A stretch of 64,000 bases of DNA from Anthracocystis setariae (taxonomy: Eukaryota; Basidiomycota; Ustilaginomycetes; Ustilaginales; Ustilaginaceae). Below, piece after piece: positions 23,212 through 32,425 of this stretch (positions within the stretch are counted from its first letter, which is position 1; each line of letters starts with the position of its first letter). The notes under the pieces were generated by a model. That model worked only from the letters and a program-made list of their open reading frames with translations. It was not told the origin of the DNA and did no database searches. Position numbers and translations under genes: made by a program. The DNA lies in assembly GCA_928724745.1 (NCBI GenBank), contig CAKMXJ010000002.1:806001-870000 (forward strand), given 5' to 3'.

Positions 23212-25479
23212 GACCGGACCTTGTGCCTTGTTGACGAATTCTAAGGCTCAGTTCACTTGATTCGAGTCGTCTTCAGCCCCCACCCTGGTTTGTCGATGAA
23301 GTAAAAGAGGTGGGGCCGCGAATGGGGAACTCGAGCGCTTGGGCTGTGAAGAATGCTGGCAGTATCCGTGCGTGTCGTGACAGACTTCATGCAACGAGGA
23401 CCGGCGAAAGTGAGCAAATGCGGGTCCATCAACCGCTTGGTGTGAAGATCCGATCTATCGAGAACCAATATGAAGATGGAGGATCAGTGCGGACATCGAA
23501 GGTGTGGTAGGACGTCGAGAACTACGATGAAGAGGACAGCGTTGGTGGAGAAGTGGCGATGAGGAGTGAACGAGAGTGACAGTAGCGGTTAGGAGAAGCT
23601 GCGAGGAGAGGACGATGGACTCGAAGGTCGACTCAACAGGCTGAGGGTACAAAGGCACCGATACATATAGAAAGCAGAGCGACAAACACACATGCTCTTT
23701 TCTCACGGTCTGGGAAAAGAGCGATTCCGAGACATGACTGAGCGACAAAGGCGTCAAGCACAGAAGCGGGAAAGCGGAAAGGGACAATGTTCGCCGATCG
23801 TAGTGCACTGCGCGGATCAGTTTGTCAAGCTCGGCCCGCTTCCTTGATCAGAACAACGTCGAATATGGACATGTGCACTCAAGCCCAACAGACGGAAAAC
23901 CTGAAGAGGTTGCTTCCAGCCTGTTGTACCTTCTGTCGCTGCCCCAGACCCACATCGAGCTCCCTAACGCAACAGTGGCAGCGAGATAGAGACCTGCAGA
24001 TATAAGATAGTAGGCTAGCTCCGTGATTGAAGTAAGCCACCTGGTCGGCAAAAGTCTCGTAATGACACCATGAAACGGCAGGCAAAGCGGGCCAAGCGCG
24101 AGACAGGTTAGACTGTAGACTAACGCCATACAGGACTTGCGCTATAATAGGCTGTGCAGGAGATCAACACGGGATCTTTGAGGACTCGGCAGGAATTTGT
24201 GACAAGAGACCAACACTGCGCGGCGATGCGGACGAGATGCCACGAGGCGTGAAATCTGCACGAAGAAGAAGAAAAGGCACACCGGACGATAAGGTCGGGC
24301 CGCACAAGACACCGTTTGGTTGCACTGGCATATACTCTTACTAAACTGTGCCGGAACAGGATGGCACAAAGAGGATGAAGAGGATGCAATGTAAGGGATT
24401 ACAACTCCGCTTCGGTCGAACGGGAAGATGAATGCAAACCAAGACATGTCAAACGTTGGCCATAAACTGAAGGGCCACGTCGTCAGTTTCGAATGGAGAC
24501 GAAGAAAAAGATCATTCACACAGCCTCAGGGGTAAGATGACGGTAATGCTTGACGGTCGAATCTGCAGGGACGTGGTATGGAGGAAGAGGTCATCGAAGC
24601 GCGGCATCCGACGCGGCAAAACATTACATGCCATCACCCTCAAGACTCGGCTTGACTAGCAGAGATTGTGTTGAAATTGGCAGCGTCGAGCTTTCGAAGA
24701 TGATGAGGAAAAGGAGCTTGCTTGACCATGGTGTCGTCTGTTTTGACGACCTCGGGCAAGGCAAAAATTTGGCATTCGACGGCGTCTAAGGACCCCGAGA
24801 AGGGCTAAAGCGCAACGACAACTCCGAACAAGTCGCCTGCATTACGCACTGCAACGTTTGAATCTCAGCAATTTTTCCATCGAACTTGCAACGACAGCAC
24901 GTTTTCTCGCCGCGCGTTGCGGTACGGTATTGGTGGATCCTCTGGAGGCCAGCAACGTCCATCTAACAAATCGTCGATGGATCATGGGCTGCAGCAGTGA
25001 TTGGTGTAGATCTGCAAATCAATTGGACAAGATAGCCAAGTCGTACTAGCGTCCTTTCCTCTCAGACCACCTGTCAGGTTCCTTGTTAGAGCCATGTCGT
25101 GTTCGCTTAGCAACGAAGCTTCCGTTAGGGTTGTCTCGTTTGTGAGTCTTAGGTCCCTGGAGCGGAGGCTGCTCAATAACCGCAGACTGGTTCACATTCA
25201 TCGATACGATGTTGCTTTCTTCATTAGACCCTGCGGCCAAACGCCGTAGCGCGTCGCTTCTGCATCGAGTGTCGCAGCCACATGGGCATCCGAAGCGTCT
25301 AGTGGCTTGATGGTCTAAACGTACTTATCCGAATGAAGAGATTAGGGGCTGATACTGTAGCATGTTCATGGTCTTGGTGGGTTCAGGGCCGAATTTGGGT
25401 AGAAAAGTCAAAGCTAGTGTGTCGAGCTGGGTTTTCACAGTCCCCGTCATGGTAATCCGGAGCGGATCCTCGTATCAAT
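23212..25479. other. Gene-poor region
   Basis: About 2.3 kb. Near 23212-23800 lies the upstream region of the Ser-rich gene. The rest has only short ORFs with weak codon bias. A minus-strand stretch at 25046-25473 reads as one frame broken by a single stop and may be a decayed coding sequence. No RNA gene was recognised. Confidence 0.5.
25046..25473 (-). pseudogene. Possible decayed ORF (low confidence)
   Basis: On the minus strand one frame is open from 25473 to 25046 except for a TAA at 25325-25327. The lower part includes a Cys-rich FGCPCGCDTRC and then a polar basic stretch (PKTHKRDNPNGSFVAKR). Codon use is more A/T-ending than in neighbouring genes. It could be a remnant of a mobile element or foreign gene, or chance; no family was recognised. 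Confidence 0.2.
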
Positions 25480-25569
25480 ATGCCGCTCATGTCCTACTCC
25501 GGCCGGTCCAGCGGCAGCGCCAACGACATGCGCAGCGACCAAGACCGTTCCATCACGAACACGAACAAG
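25480..25569 (+). other. Orphan exon-like stretch
   Basis: ATG at 25480 followed by 30 codons with strongly C/G-ending bias (begins MPLMSYSGRSSGSAND), ending at a good donor AAG|GTAAGG. It resembles the first exon of a gene, perhaps an alternative first exon of the small gene at 26082. However, the phases do not match any acceptor I could find, so the partner exon is unknown. Confidence 0.35.
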
Positions 25570-25811
25570 GTAAGGCAGTATGGTGAACGTCGTGGCAAGC
25601 TTCTACCTCGTCACGATCAAAAGCAAATCGTTCAGCCGCTCCGTCAAAGCCCAGCCTGATTGTTCGCTGTGGACCCTATTAGAGGAGAGAGTTGTTGCAA
25701 CATGTTGCAGCGTGAATTACGCTGAATCACAGAGTGGCTGCTGCTCAGTCTCCATGTTCAAGCGCTGCGTGACGCACCTATGACCAAGCATGGATGTAAA
25801 TTTCGGCGCTT

Positions 25812-25831
25812 GACAGACAGACAGACAGACA
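25812..25831. repeat. (GACA)n microsatellite
   Basis: Five GACA units upstream of the small hydrophilic protein gene. Confidence 0.9.
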
Positions 25832-26081
25832 TACAACTCAACATGACGTACATCTCATCTGACCCGCCCATTCTTGGTTGCAATTGCACCATGCAGACCC
25901 TGCCCCGAGCGTTGGGACGAGAGGCTCAAGCTCCTGTAACTCGAGCCATGAAACAACTGGGAGGCTTGCGAAAGCGATGCTGAAACAGTAAAATAATAAC
26001 AATGTAGGAGTAACTTTAATCGTGTTTGCTGCTCTAGCCATCCACACCATCCTCGTTTGGACCTTCGTGCTTGACCCAAGG

Positions 26082-26585
26082 ATGTCGTTCAACAACTCCG
26101 AGACCCACAACAGCACTAGTGAGTGACCGCCAAAGCAATATTAGACCCGACCCATTCTCTAGTTCAAGTGGGTAGTCGAATTGATAGCTGACGTGGCGTA
26201 TTTGCTTGGCTGTTGATACGCATGCTTGCCAAACTGATGCGTAGACTCAGCTGGCGTCCAGCCGCTCTCGGTTGGAGACGACCGCCTCTCCTCGGACACC
26301 AACTTTACCGACCAGTCCTCTGCCCACCCAAACCCCGCCGAGCCAGGCGAGCAGAACGAGCAAGGAGAGACCATCGACCAAGGCGGCTACGGCCTCTCAG
26401 CGTCCGGGGGAGATCAGTTTGCAAAGGAAAATCAGACTGGCCAAGGCTTCTCTTCTTCTCAGCAAGGCCAACTTGGTGCAGGACAGTTCCAGCCTAGCGT
26501 GCAGGATTCGATTGCCAACACCAACTTCAGAGCTGACACAGGTTCGGATCCAGATACTGTCACTCATCGAGCACCTGACATGTAA
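26082..26585 (+). CDS. Small disordered hydrophilic protein (hydrophilin-like), two exons
   Basis: Exons 26082-26118 and 26245-26585, with a 126-base intron (GTGAGT ... GCGTAG) containing a GCTGAC branch-like site. The product is 125 aa. It starts MSFNNSETHNST; exon 2 continues NSAGVQPLSVGDDRL and ends THRAPDM. It is rich in Gln, Gly, Ser, Asp, Asn and Thr, has no Cys and almost no hydrophobic stretches (QFAKENQTGQGFSSSQQGQL), so it is predicted disordered like stress-related hydrophilins. The case for a real gene is consistent C/G third positions across both exons and clean splice sites. The upstream frame is open back to 25992 and would encode a hydrophobic segment (TLIVFAALAIHTILVWTF), so a longer N terminus through another exon is possible. 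Function unknown. Confidence 0.6.
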
Positions 26586-26639
26586 AGCGCTTCTCGAAAG
26601 TCCAAGTGAAGCATGTAGGCTAAATCCATCGCTACTTAT

Positions 26640-26670
26640 CGTCGTCGTCGTCGTCGTCATCATCATCATC
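26640..26670. repeat. (GTC)n/(ATC)n trinucleotide repeat
   Basis: Six GTC units run into four ATC units, downstream of the small gene's stop codon. Confidence 0.9.
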
Positions 26671-26847
26671 AACGCCATTCAAGCGTTGCCGGTGTGTTGC
26701 TTGCCAGACTTCAGTTTCACCTCCACATGGTGAAATTGTTGCTACTGGCTGCTTTTGTTAGAGTTCGGATGTAACAATCGGATCTCAGCCAGCACGCAGC
26801 ACATTTTGCGCGGCTCGAGATGGCTGCATTTGCCGTTTGTGGGTGGT

Positions 26848-26854
<7 letters not shown>

Positions 26855-26884
<30 letters not shown>
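26855..26884. repeat. (GT)n microsatellite
   Basis: About 15 GT units in the upstream region of STS1. Confidence 0.9.
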
Positions 26885-26886
<2 letters not shown>

Positions 26887-27188
26887 CTTTCAAAAATCTA
26901 CACAACAATAATCAAAATTGTGCCCGCCAGTGCTGTGGAGCAGTGGCAATTTCATCGTCGACCACACCTGGCTCAGTTGTCCTCTCACCATCATCTATCG
27001 ACCTGACACTCTGCCCTAAAGTATCACTGCTGTCATCGCTTGCATCTTCGGCTGGGGCCACCTCAAGCCTTGCTTCAAGGCTGCAGCCGTTCGCTGTTCA
27101 ATCACTTTGCTCTGGTTCCGGCTGCCTCTAGTTCGTCCGAATTCGACATACCATCTACATCACCTTCTCATCTTTCAAAGCTCGATTT

Positions 27189-28766
27189 ATGCACGCTTCA
27201 AGCATGTTCTCCACCATGCCTGCCTCTCCTTCGCGCTCCTCTTCCCCCGCTGTCACCGCCAATCCTAATCACCAGATTCCATTCAACTCCGCACCCGTGC
27301 ACCATGCCCCATCTCCACTCGGTTTCGGCTTTGGCTTCGGCTCTTCTTTCGGAGGCAACAATGCTACCGTCTCGCCCGCACCTGCTGCGGTTGCTTCCTC
27401 GCCCATGTTCGGATTTGGCAGTACACCTTTGGCATCCACATCCACGCTCTCACCTTCCAGACGATCCGAAGCCAAGCGCAGACGTGATCTGGACGACGAT
27501 CAACAAGTAGACGATGACGAAGACATGGGTCATGTGCAACGAGCAAGGATGGGATCCGATCCATTCGCACCATCTCGTGTCATCTTGCCCAAACGTATGC
27601 GCGCTGGCCTCGGGTTTGGTTTTGGAGGCATGAATGCCGATCCCACCGCTTCTTCACCAACAACTCCACACCAACCACATTCCGGCGCTCAATCCGCCAG
27701 CAAACGGCAAGCACTCAGCAAAGTTGGAATGTCCGGCATTGATGTGGACATGGGCAAGATGCTTGCAAGTATGGACAAGCCCAGCTTGCTGTCCATGTTG
27801 ACCAGCTTACTCGCGCAATCTACGGATGCAACATTACCAGCGCAGATTCTGTCGCTCCTCCCCACGCCAAGCTTGGACTCGGTCGAAAGTTCGCTAGATG
27901 AGCTGGAGAAGGTCATCCGCTCAGCCATCCCTTTCACTGCGCATGGCAGTCAGGTTAGGCACGAGTATACCTGGTCGAGACTGCGTGCGCCCATCGCTGC
28001 GTTCGTCGACGCTGCCCTCGGCTACTTGCCTTTCTTCGTCACCGAGCTGGATTCCGACCGCGAGCAGCGGTTGCGCGAGCGCGATCCACGTCTGCAGGCA
28101 GATAGGGACGAGGTTCATCCTGCCACCACCTTCAGCTTTCTGCTCATGATCACCAACCGCGTCCTGCGCATCGAAGCGCTGCTGCCCTCGGTGACCAAGT
28201 CGAGCATGGCATTTAATCTGTTTACCGCCTCCAGCCAGCCGTCGTTCGGGTTTGTTGCCGCAGCTGGTTCGTCCACCAAGGCGGAGGATGCGTATGGCAA
28301 GCACAGTAACTTGGCGTATATGCTTGGTACCGAGTTTAGCTCGCCGTCTTCGCCCGATGCGTTGATGACCGTGTTGATGCCGGCGGTGCTCAAGCAGTGG
28401 ACGACGCTGCTGCATCGGTTGGATAAGGCGGTAAATGGCGATGGGCGCATGTTCAGTCAGGAGGTTGTGCTCACGTGGGCGCGGGGGTTGGAGGCTACAG
28501 GTTCTAATGCGGCGGCGGCGCAAGTTCCTACCTTTGCAGCATTTGCGCAGGCTGAAAAGAAGGACGATGTGCAAGCGAAGCAGGAAGAAGTGGTCATTAG
28601 AAAGGCGATGGATGAAGTGAGGAATCGTTTGGAGAGAGATTTGGGCTGGTTGGTCGGTGGAGTTCAGCATTATGGTACAGCAGCAGCGCCGCCCAAGTCG
28701 CTCACGCACAAGAGGGAGAAGAGGCCAAGGGGTAGTAGCATGAGCGATGGCGACGATGAGTTGTAG
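27189..28766 (+). CDS. STS1: Nuclear proteasome tethering factor STS1 / Cut8
   Basis: Single-exon ORF of 525 aa with an ATG start; Met6 and Met10 are alternatives. The N terminus is disordered, with Phe-Gly motifs (GFGFGFGSSFGG, FGFGSTPL, GLGFGFGG) and a basic KRRRDL. The conserved part starts near residue 189 (GKMLASMDKPSLLSMLTSLL), followed by LLPTPSLDSVESSLDELEKVI and a long helical region including HEYTWSRLRAPIAAFVDAAL. These match the Cut8 order of a dimerisation segment and a six-helix bundle. Known role: holds 26S proteasomes at the nuclear envelope and supports mitotic protein breakdown; in fission yeast Cut8 is itself short-lived. The C terminus is basic then acidic. Confidence 0.88.
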   Translation: MHASSMFSTMPASPSRSSSPAVTANPNHQIPFNSAPVHHAPSPLGFGFGFGSSFGGNNATVSPAPAAVASSPMFGFGSTPLASTSTLSPSRRSEAKRRRDLDDDQQVDDDEDMGHVQRARMGSDPFAPSRVILPKRMRAGLGFGFGGMNADPTASSPTTPHQPHSGAQSASKRQALSKVGMSGIDVDMGKMLASMDKPSLLSMLTSLLAQSTDATLPAQILSLLPTPSLDSVESSLDELEKVIRSAIPFTAHGSQVRHEYTWSRLRAPIAAFVDAALGYLPFFVTELDSDREQRLRERDPRLQADRDEVHPATTFSFLLMITNRVLRIEALLPSVTKSSMAFNLFTASSQPSFGFVAAAGSSTKAEDAYGKHSNLAYMLGTEFSSPSSPDALMTVLMPAVLKQWTTLLHRLDKAVNGDGRMFSQEVVLTWARGLEATGSNAAAAQVPTFAAFAQAEKKDDVQAKQEEVVIRKAMDEVRNRLERDLGWLVGGVQHYGTAAAPPKSLTHKREKRPRGSSMSDGDDEL

Positions 28767-28801
28767 TTTCCGTGCGATAAGGTCCCGTTCACACAGTTCA
28801 C

Positions 28802-28827
28802 CACACACACACACACACACACACACA
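28802..28827. repeat. (CA)n microsatellite
   Basis: About 13 CA units in the 3' region of STS1, in the convergent spacer. Confidence 0.9.
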
Positions 28828-28969
28828 GAGCATGTTTTCTTGTTTCTCACACTCATACAACACATACATACCCCCCCTTTCACCATCCACGTTTTGTTCT
28901 TGTCATAATTCCATTTCTCCATTTGCAGCATTTCTACTACCCCCCTTGCGTTTAGAACCGAAAGGCAGG

Positions 28970-31654
28970 TCACTTTGACCGATTGTGTTTTGATTGGGCC
29001 GGCCGATGATGTGTACGCTTTAAACGACGACCGAGTCGTTTGGTCTCGGCGACGAGCTCGAGGAGGTGATCGATGTTGTGTTCAGCTTCGACGTTGTGTT
29101 TGACGGTGCGCTCTGTTGGGGAGTGTTGAGATTGGTGATGAGCTTTGTGAGCGAGGAGCGCGCGTTGGACTTTCAGTAGGGCGTGTTCAAAGCATCTGAG
29201 CTCGGTTGTGTTGCGGTGGAAGGTTGCGTTACGGCAGGGTTGGAAGCGGGCGAGGACGTCCTGGAGGATAGAACGCAGGAGGGCGTGTTTGATGACTGGG
29301 AGACGTTGCGGTGGGTGGGGCTTGGGAGCGGATGCGGTGGGAGGATGTTGGCGTGGACGCGTCTTCGCAGAAACAGGGATGGAGTGGGTCAAAGTGGCGG
29401 CGGGAGATGCCCCTCTGCCCTTGTCTGTGGTTGGATGAGTGACAAAGGCAGCGCACCTGTTGATGAGGATACGGAACGTTCGACCCGACAGCCTTATTCC
29501 AGGGAACAGCCGTTCAAATTCTTCCACCAACTTCCGACTCCAGGCAGCGTGAAACAGCTTATGCCTGACCTTCCTCAACACCAGCACCAACGACTCTTCA
29601 TTCGGAACGATCCGGTGCGCCCCTTCTGCTGAGCTACCTTTGCTTGCTTCAGTGTTCGGCGCAGCTGGTGTACCACTGTGTGTCGTGTCCGACCTGGCTG
29701 ATTCGACCTTGGCCAACTTTGGGCTGGCAAGGACTGTCGGACCGGCAAATCCGAGTCCGAGCTGAGAACCTGTCAGCGCGTTAAACACTCTGAGTGTGTC
29801 GTTGAGGTTGACCGCCGGATTCCGGAAGCAGGTCATGAGAGCGAAATTGAGGAGTTCCGTGGTACCTTTAGGCATAGACATGTATCGTTGCAACGTGGGT
29901 TGCTCCGAGAGCGCCTTTTGAACGATGCGAATCATAGACGCTGTCTCGCCGCCTTTGGCAAACTGAGTGAGGATCGATCGAAGCAGCCAGGCTGGCGTAG
30001 GAGCCACAGCACTTGAGGCAGGAGCCACAGCACTTGCGGCAGGAGCCATAGCACTTGCGGCAGTTCCTGCTGTGGAATGCGACGATGCCGAATATCTTGA
30101 TTCGACTCGTACATCATCAGCAATGGCGGAGCGAAGAAATTGCGGCAACAGACGCTTGGTCACCGTCAGCTTTGCGTCAGCTTGAGCTTTGGCGTCCTTG
30201 GCCTTCACAGATTGCAAATCCTTTGCGTCTTTCATCACTTTTGCTGAATGTGCGCCAAGACCACTGCCCTCTGCGTTTACAAGACTCTGCCGTGCTCGGT
30301 CCGACCCGACCGCATCCGTCCGACTTGGTGTCCCAACTTGTTCAGATTTAGACGCTTGCTCCACGCCAAGGCCGAAGCGAAGAAGGCATTCCCATCCAAC
30401 TGAAGACAACGCTGACGTTGAGCTACGCTGAGACTCGCCTGCTATTGGCAACATCACATTGTGGAATTTGCCGGCAACGAGTCGGCCGCTGTCCAGGAGT
30501 TGGTTAACCTTGACCCAGTTACCTACTTTCGCTGCGAAAGCCAGCTTGAGATTGTACGCAAGACGAAACGGATCTTCGTCTGTCTCTGGCCAGATCGCGA
30601 CACCATCTACCTCAGGACCGCTGAGCTGCCTTGGAGACCTGTTGCTTGCAAGATTGCTGGAAGCGGGTAGACGACGGTTCTTGTGGAGTTGAGTCACTCG
30701 GTCTTCGATGCGGAGCAGGGACAGAGGAATGGTTCTCTGGTAAGCGTACCGCATCAAGAGCGAAAGGCTTTGAGGCGATTCGATGTCCTCGGCTGCCTGA
30801 GATTGGCGCTCATGAGTCCAGACAAAATCCTCATACCAGCAGATTAGCGTTGTGGGAGGTTCGGACCGGAAAACTCGAATTTGTCGGAAGGTCTGCAACA
30901 GAAACTCCGCTTGAGAGCCACTCAGATGGGGATAGACCTCCCTGAGTACCTTCAGCTCCCGGTCTGTTACAGCTTTCTTCTCAGCTGGTGAAGCTGAACC
31001 ATCGGTCTGATCGGAGAATTTGAATTGTTTCCATGGAAGGTTGATGCGTCTCGTGTCGTGTTTGCTCGCTGGCTCGGTAGCAGACGATACCTTATCGAGC
31101 CGAGTTGTTGCTCTTTGTCTATGGATAGGGCCTTCTGATTTTGTTGCAGCAGCGACCGTGTGAGAAAGGGACAGTTTCCCTTTAGACCAAGAGCCGGCGC
31201 CTGTATCGCCAAAACGTTGGTTGCGGGATATTGGTGGAGGCTTCGGCACGGTTGGCATGCTAGCTTGGTGGTCAAGGTGCTTCCGATCGTAGATGGAGGA
31301 GGGGGGGAAGCGATGGGAAGGGAAGAGGGGGGCGGCCAGATGGTTGAGTGAAGATGGGCCTTTGCGACTACGAGGACGATGCTGAACGGCGACAGACGAT
31401 GAGGATGCGTGCAGGTGATGCTGTTCTGGCTGAGACTTGCCATCTTCTTCGACGGTAGTGCAGGAGACGTCTCGATCCTCCACAGCGTTTGCTTGTGTGC
31501 TCGTGGCACTCGTTGGAGGAATCAGAGCCTCTGAGCTCTGGGCTGTGACGCTATAACTGGAAGATGGCAGCGGCACATGTCGAGGGATGTAAGGCCGATC
31601 TAAGGAGCGAGACCCGTCTGGCAGCCATCTGCACAGTCGCGGGGCATAGCGCAT
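28970..31654 (-). CDS. Unknown protein with mitochondrial-type N terminus
   Basis: Single-exon ORF of 894 aa with an ATG start. The first 30 residues (MRYAPRLCRWLPDGSRSLDR) are Arg-rich and free of acidic residues until position 19, as in mitochondrial targeting sequences. No catalytic motif was recognised. Helical segments such as LLRSILTQFAKGGETASMI, EFLLQTFRQIRVF and FRILINRCAAFV could suit a PPR-like or other helical-repeat RNA-binding protein, but no clear 35-residue repeat was found. The middle contains a tandem Ala/Pro repeat coded by three 21-base units. The C terminus is very basic (KRLGRRLKRTHHRPAQ). It is convergent with STS1. Confidence 0.65.
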   Translation of the reverse strand: MRYAPRLCRWLPDGSRSLDRPYIPRHVPLPSSSYSVTAQSSEALIPPTSATSTQANAVEDRDVSCTTVEEDGKSQPEQHHLHASSSSVAVQHRPRSRKGPSSLNHLAAPLFPSHRFPPSSIYDRKHLDHQASMPTVPKPPPISRNQRFGDTGAGSWSKGKLSLSHTVAAATKSEGPIHRQRATTRLDKVSSATEPASKHDTRRINLPWKQFKFSDQTDGSASPAEKKAVTDRELKVLREVYPHLSGSQAEFLLQTFRQIRVFRSEPPTTLICWYEDFVWTHERQSQAAEDIESPQSLSLLMRYAYQRTIPLSLLRIEDRVTQLHKNRRLPASSNLASNRSPRQLSGPEVDGVAIWPETDEDPFRLAYNLKLAFAAKVGNWVKVNQLLDSGRLVAGKFHNVMLPIAGESQRSSTSALSSVGWECLLRFGLGVEQASKSEQVGTPSRTDAVGSDRARQSLVNAEGSGLGAHSAKVMKDAKDLQSVKAKDAKAQADAKLTVTKRLLPQFLRSAIADDVRVESRYSASSHSTAGTAASAMAPAASAVAPASSAVAPTPAWLLRSILTQFAKGGETASMIRIVQKALSEQPTLQRYMSMPKGTTELLNFALMTCFRNPAVNLNDTLRVFNALTGSQLGLGFAGPTVLASPKLAKVESARSDTTHSGTPAAPNTEASKGSSAEGAHRIVPNEESLVLVLRKVRHKLFHAAWSRKLVEEFERLFPGIRLSGRTFRILINRCAAFVTHPTTDKGRGASPAATLTHSIPVSAKTRPRQHPPTASAPKPHPPQRLPVIKHALLRSILQDVLARFQPCRNATFHRNTTELRCFEHALLKVQRALLAHKAHHQSQHSPTERTVKHNVEAEHNIDHLLELVAETKRLGRRLKRTHHRPAQSKHNRSK
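30000..30062. repeat. Three tandem 21-base repeats inside a CDS
   Basis: Units at 30000-30020, 30021-30041 and 30042-30062, nearly identical (one or two changes). In the minus-strand gene they encode repeats of the type ASAVAPA. Confidence 0.95.
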
Positions 31655-32425
31655 CGCCCGAAAGCGCTGATCCGGATCGAAGCAGCTGCTTGATCGCCGA
31701 AACGGAGGTTGAATAGGTTTGCGAAGAGCTAGCGACGCATGGACGAGGATGTTGGCACCATCGGCAGAACCGGAGCCGTTTGGGCGCAGTTGAGCTTGAT
31801 TCTTAGATCCTCATCAAAAGGATGCGGTCGGGATCGTCGGATCAAGAGCTGAAAAGGTCGCCGTGATAGTATGAAGAGCGTTGAAGGGGTGAAGGGGAGA
31901 AAGGGTAAAAGGATGAAAGGGTGAAAGGGTCCGATGATGATTTTTTTCCCAGAATATGTCGGAAGGTCCGGCCAATTTCGTTTTCTTCCTGAGTGCCGTA
32001 TTCTCGAATTTCTTTTAACGGCAGCACAGCGCTTTGATTGAATTGAGCCTTTCAGACAATCACGTGTGGCTCGTCTGCAACTATTCCGAGTTCCGAAACT
32101 TATCGACGTTTTCGATACGGCTTGCAACAGACGGCGAGGAAGCTCCTTGAACTCCATCACAATCACAGACTGAACGCAAGCTCACTTTCCGATGGTAGAC
32201 GTCAATATGAGACGTAGACGGTGCATACTAGTACAATGAGACAATGAGACGAGGACAGGAGGAAGAGAGAAAGGTGGAGACTGGGAAGAGAACGAGACAT
32301 CAGGAAGAGGGAAACGATGCACGGGATGGAGGTATCTATAGCAAAAAACAGTTCGGGACCAGCGGGACTTGAATCAAATGACCAGTGGCGGCCCCATACA
32401 CTTTGCTGAGTGGGAGAATGTCATT
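31655..32425. other. Intergenic: upstream of the 894-aa gene, 3' end of the kinase gene
   Basis: About 770 bases. It contains a degenerate purine-rich stretch GAAAGGGTGAAAGGGTCC (about 31915-31935) and only short ORFs. Nothing else was recognised. Confidence 0.5.

Larger units (their letters stand above)
26586..27188. other. Intergenic, upstream of STS1
   Basis: About 600 bases with two microsatellites (below) and pyrimidine-rich leader sequence before the STS1 start. No gene was seen. Confidence 0.5.

Noticed and set aside
32341..32400. Sequence resembling a tRNA T-loop (GATTCAAGTCC on the minus strand)
   Set aside because: Flanking stems do not pair and no D-arm or anticodon arm was found.
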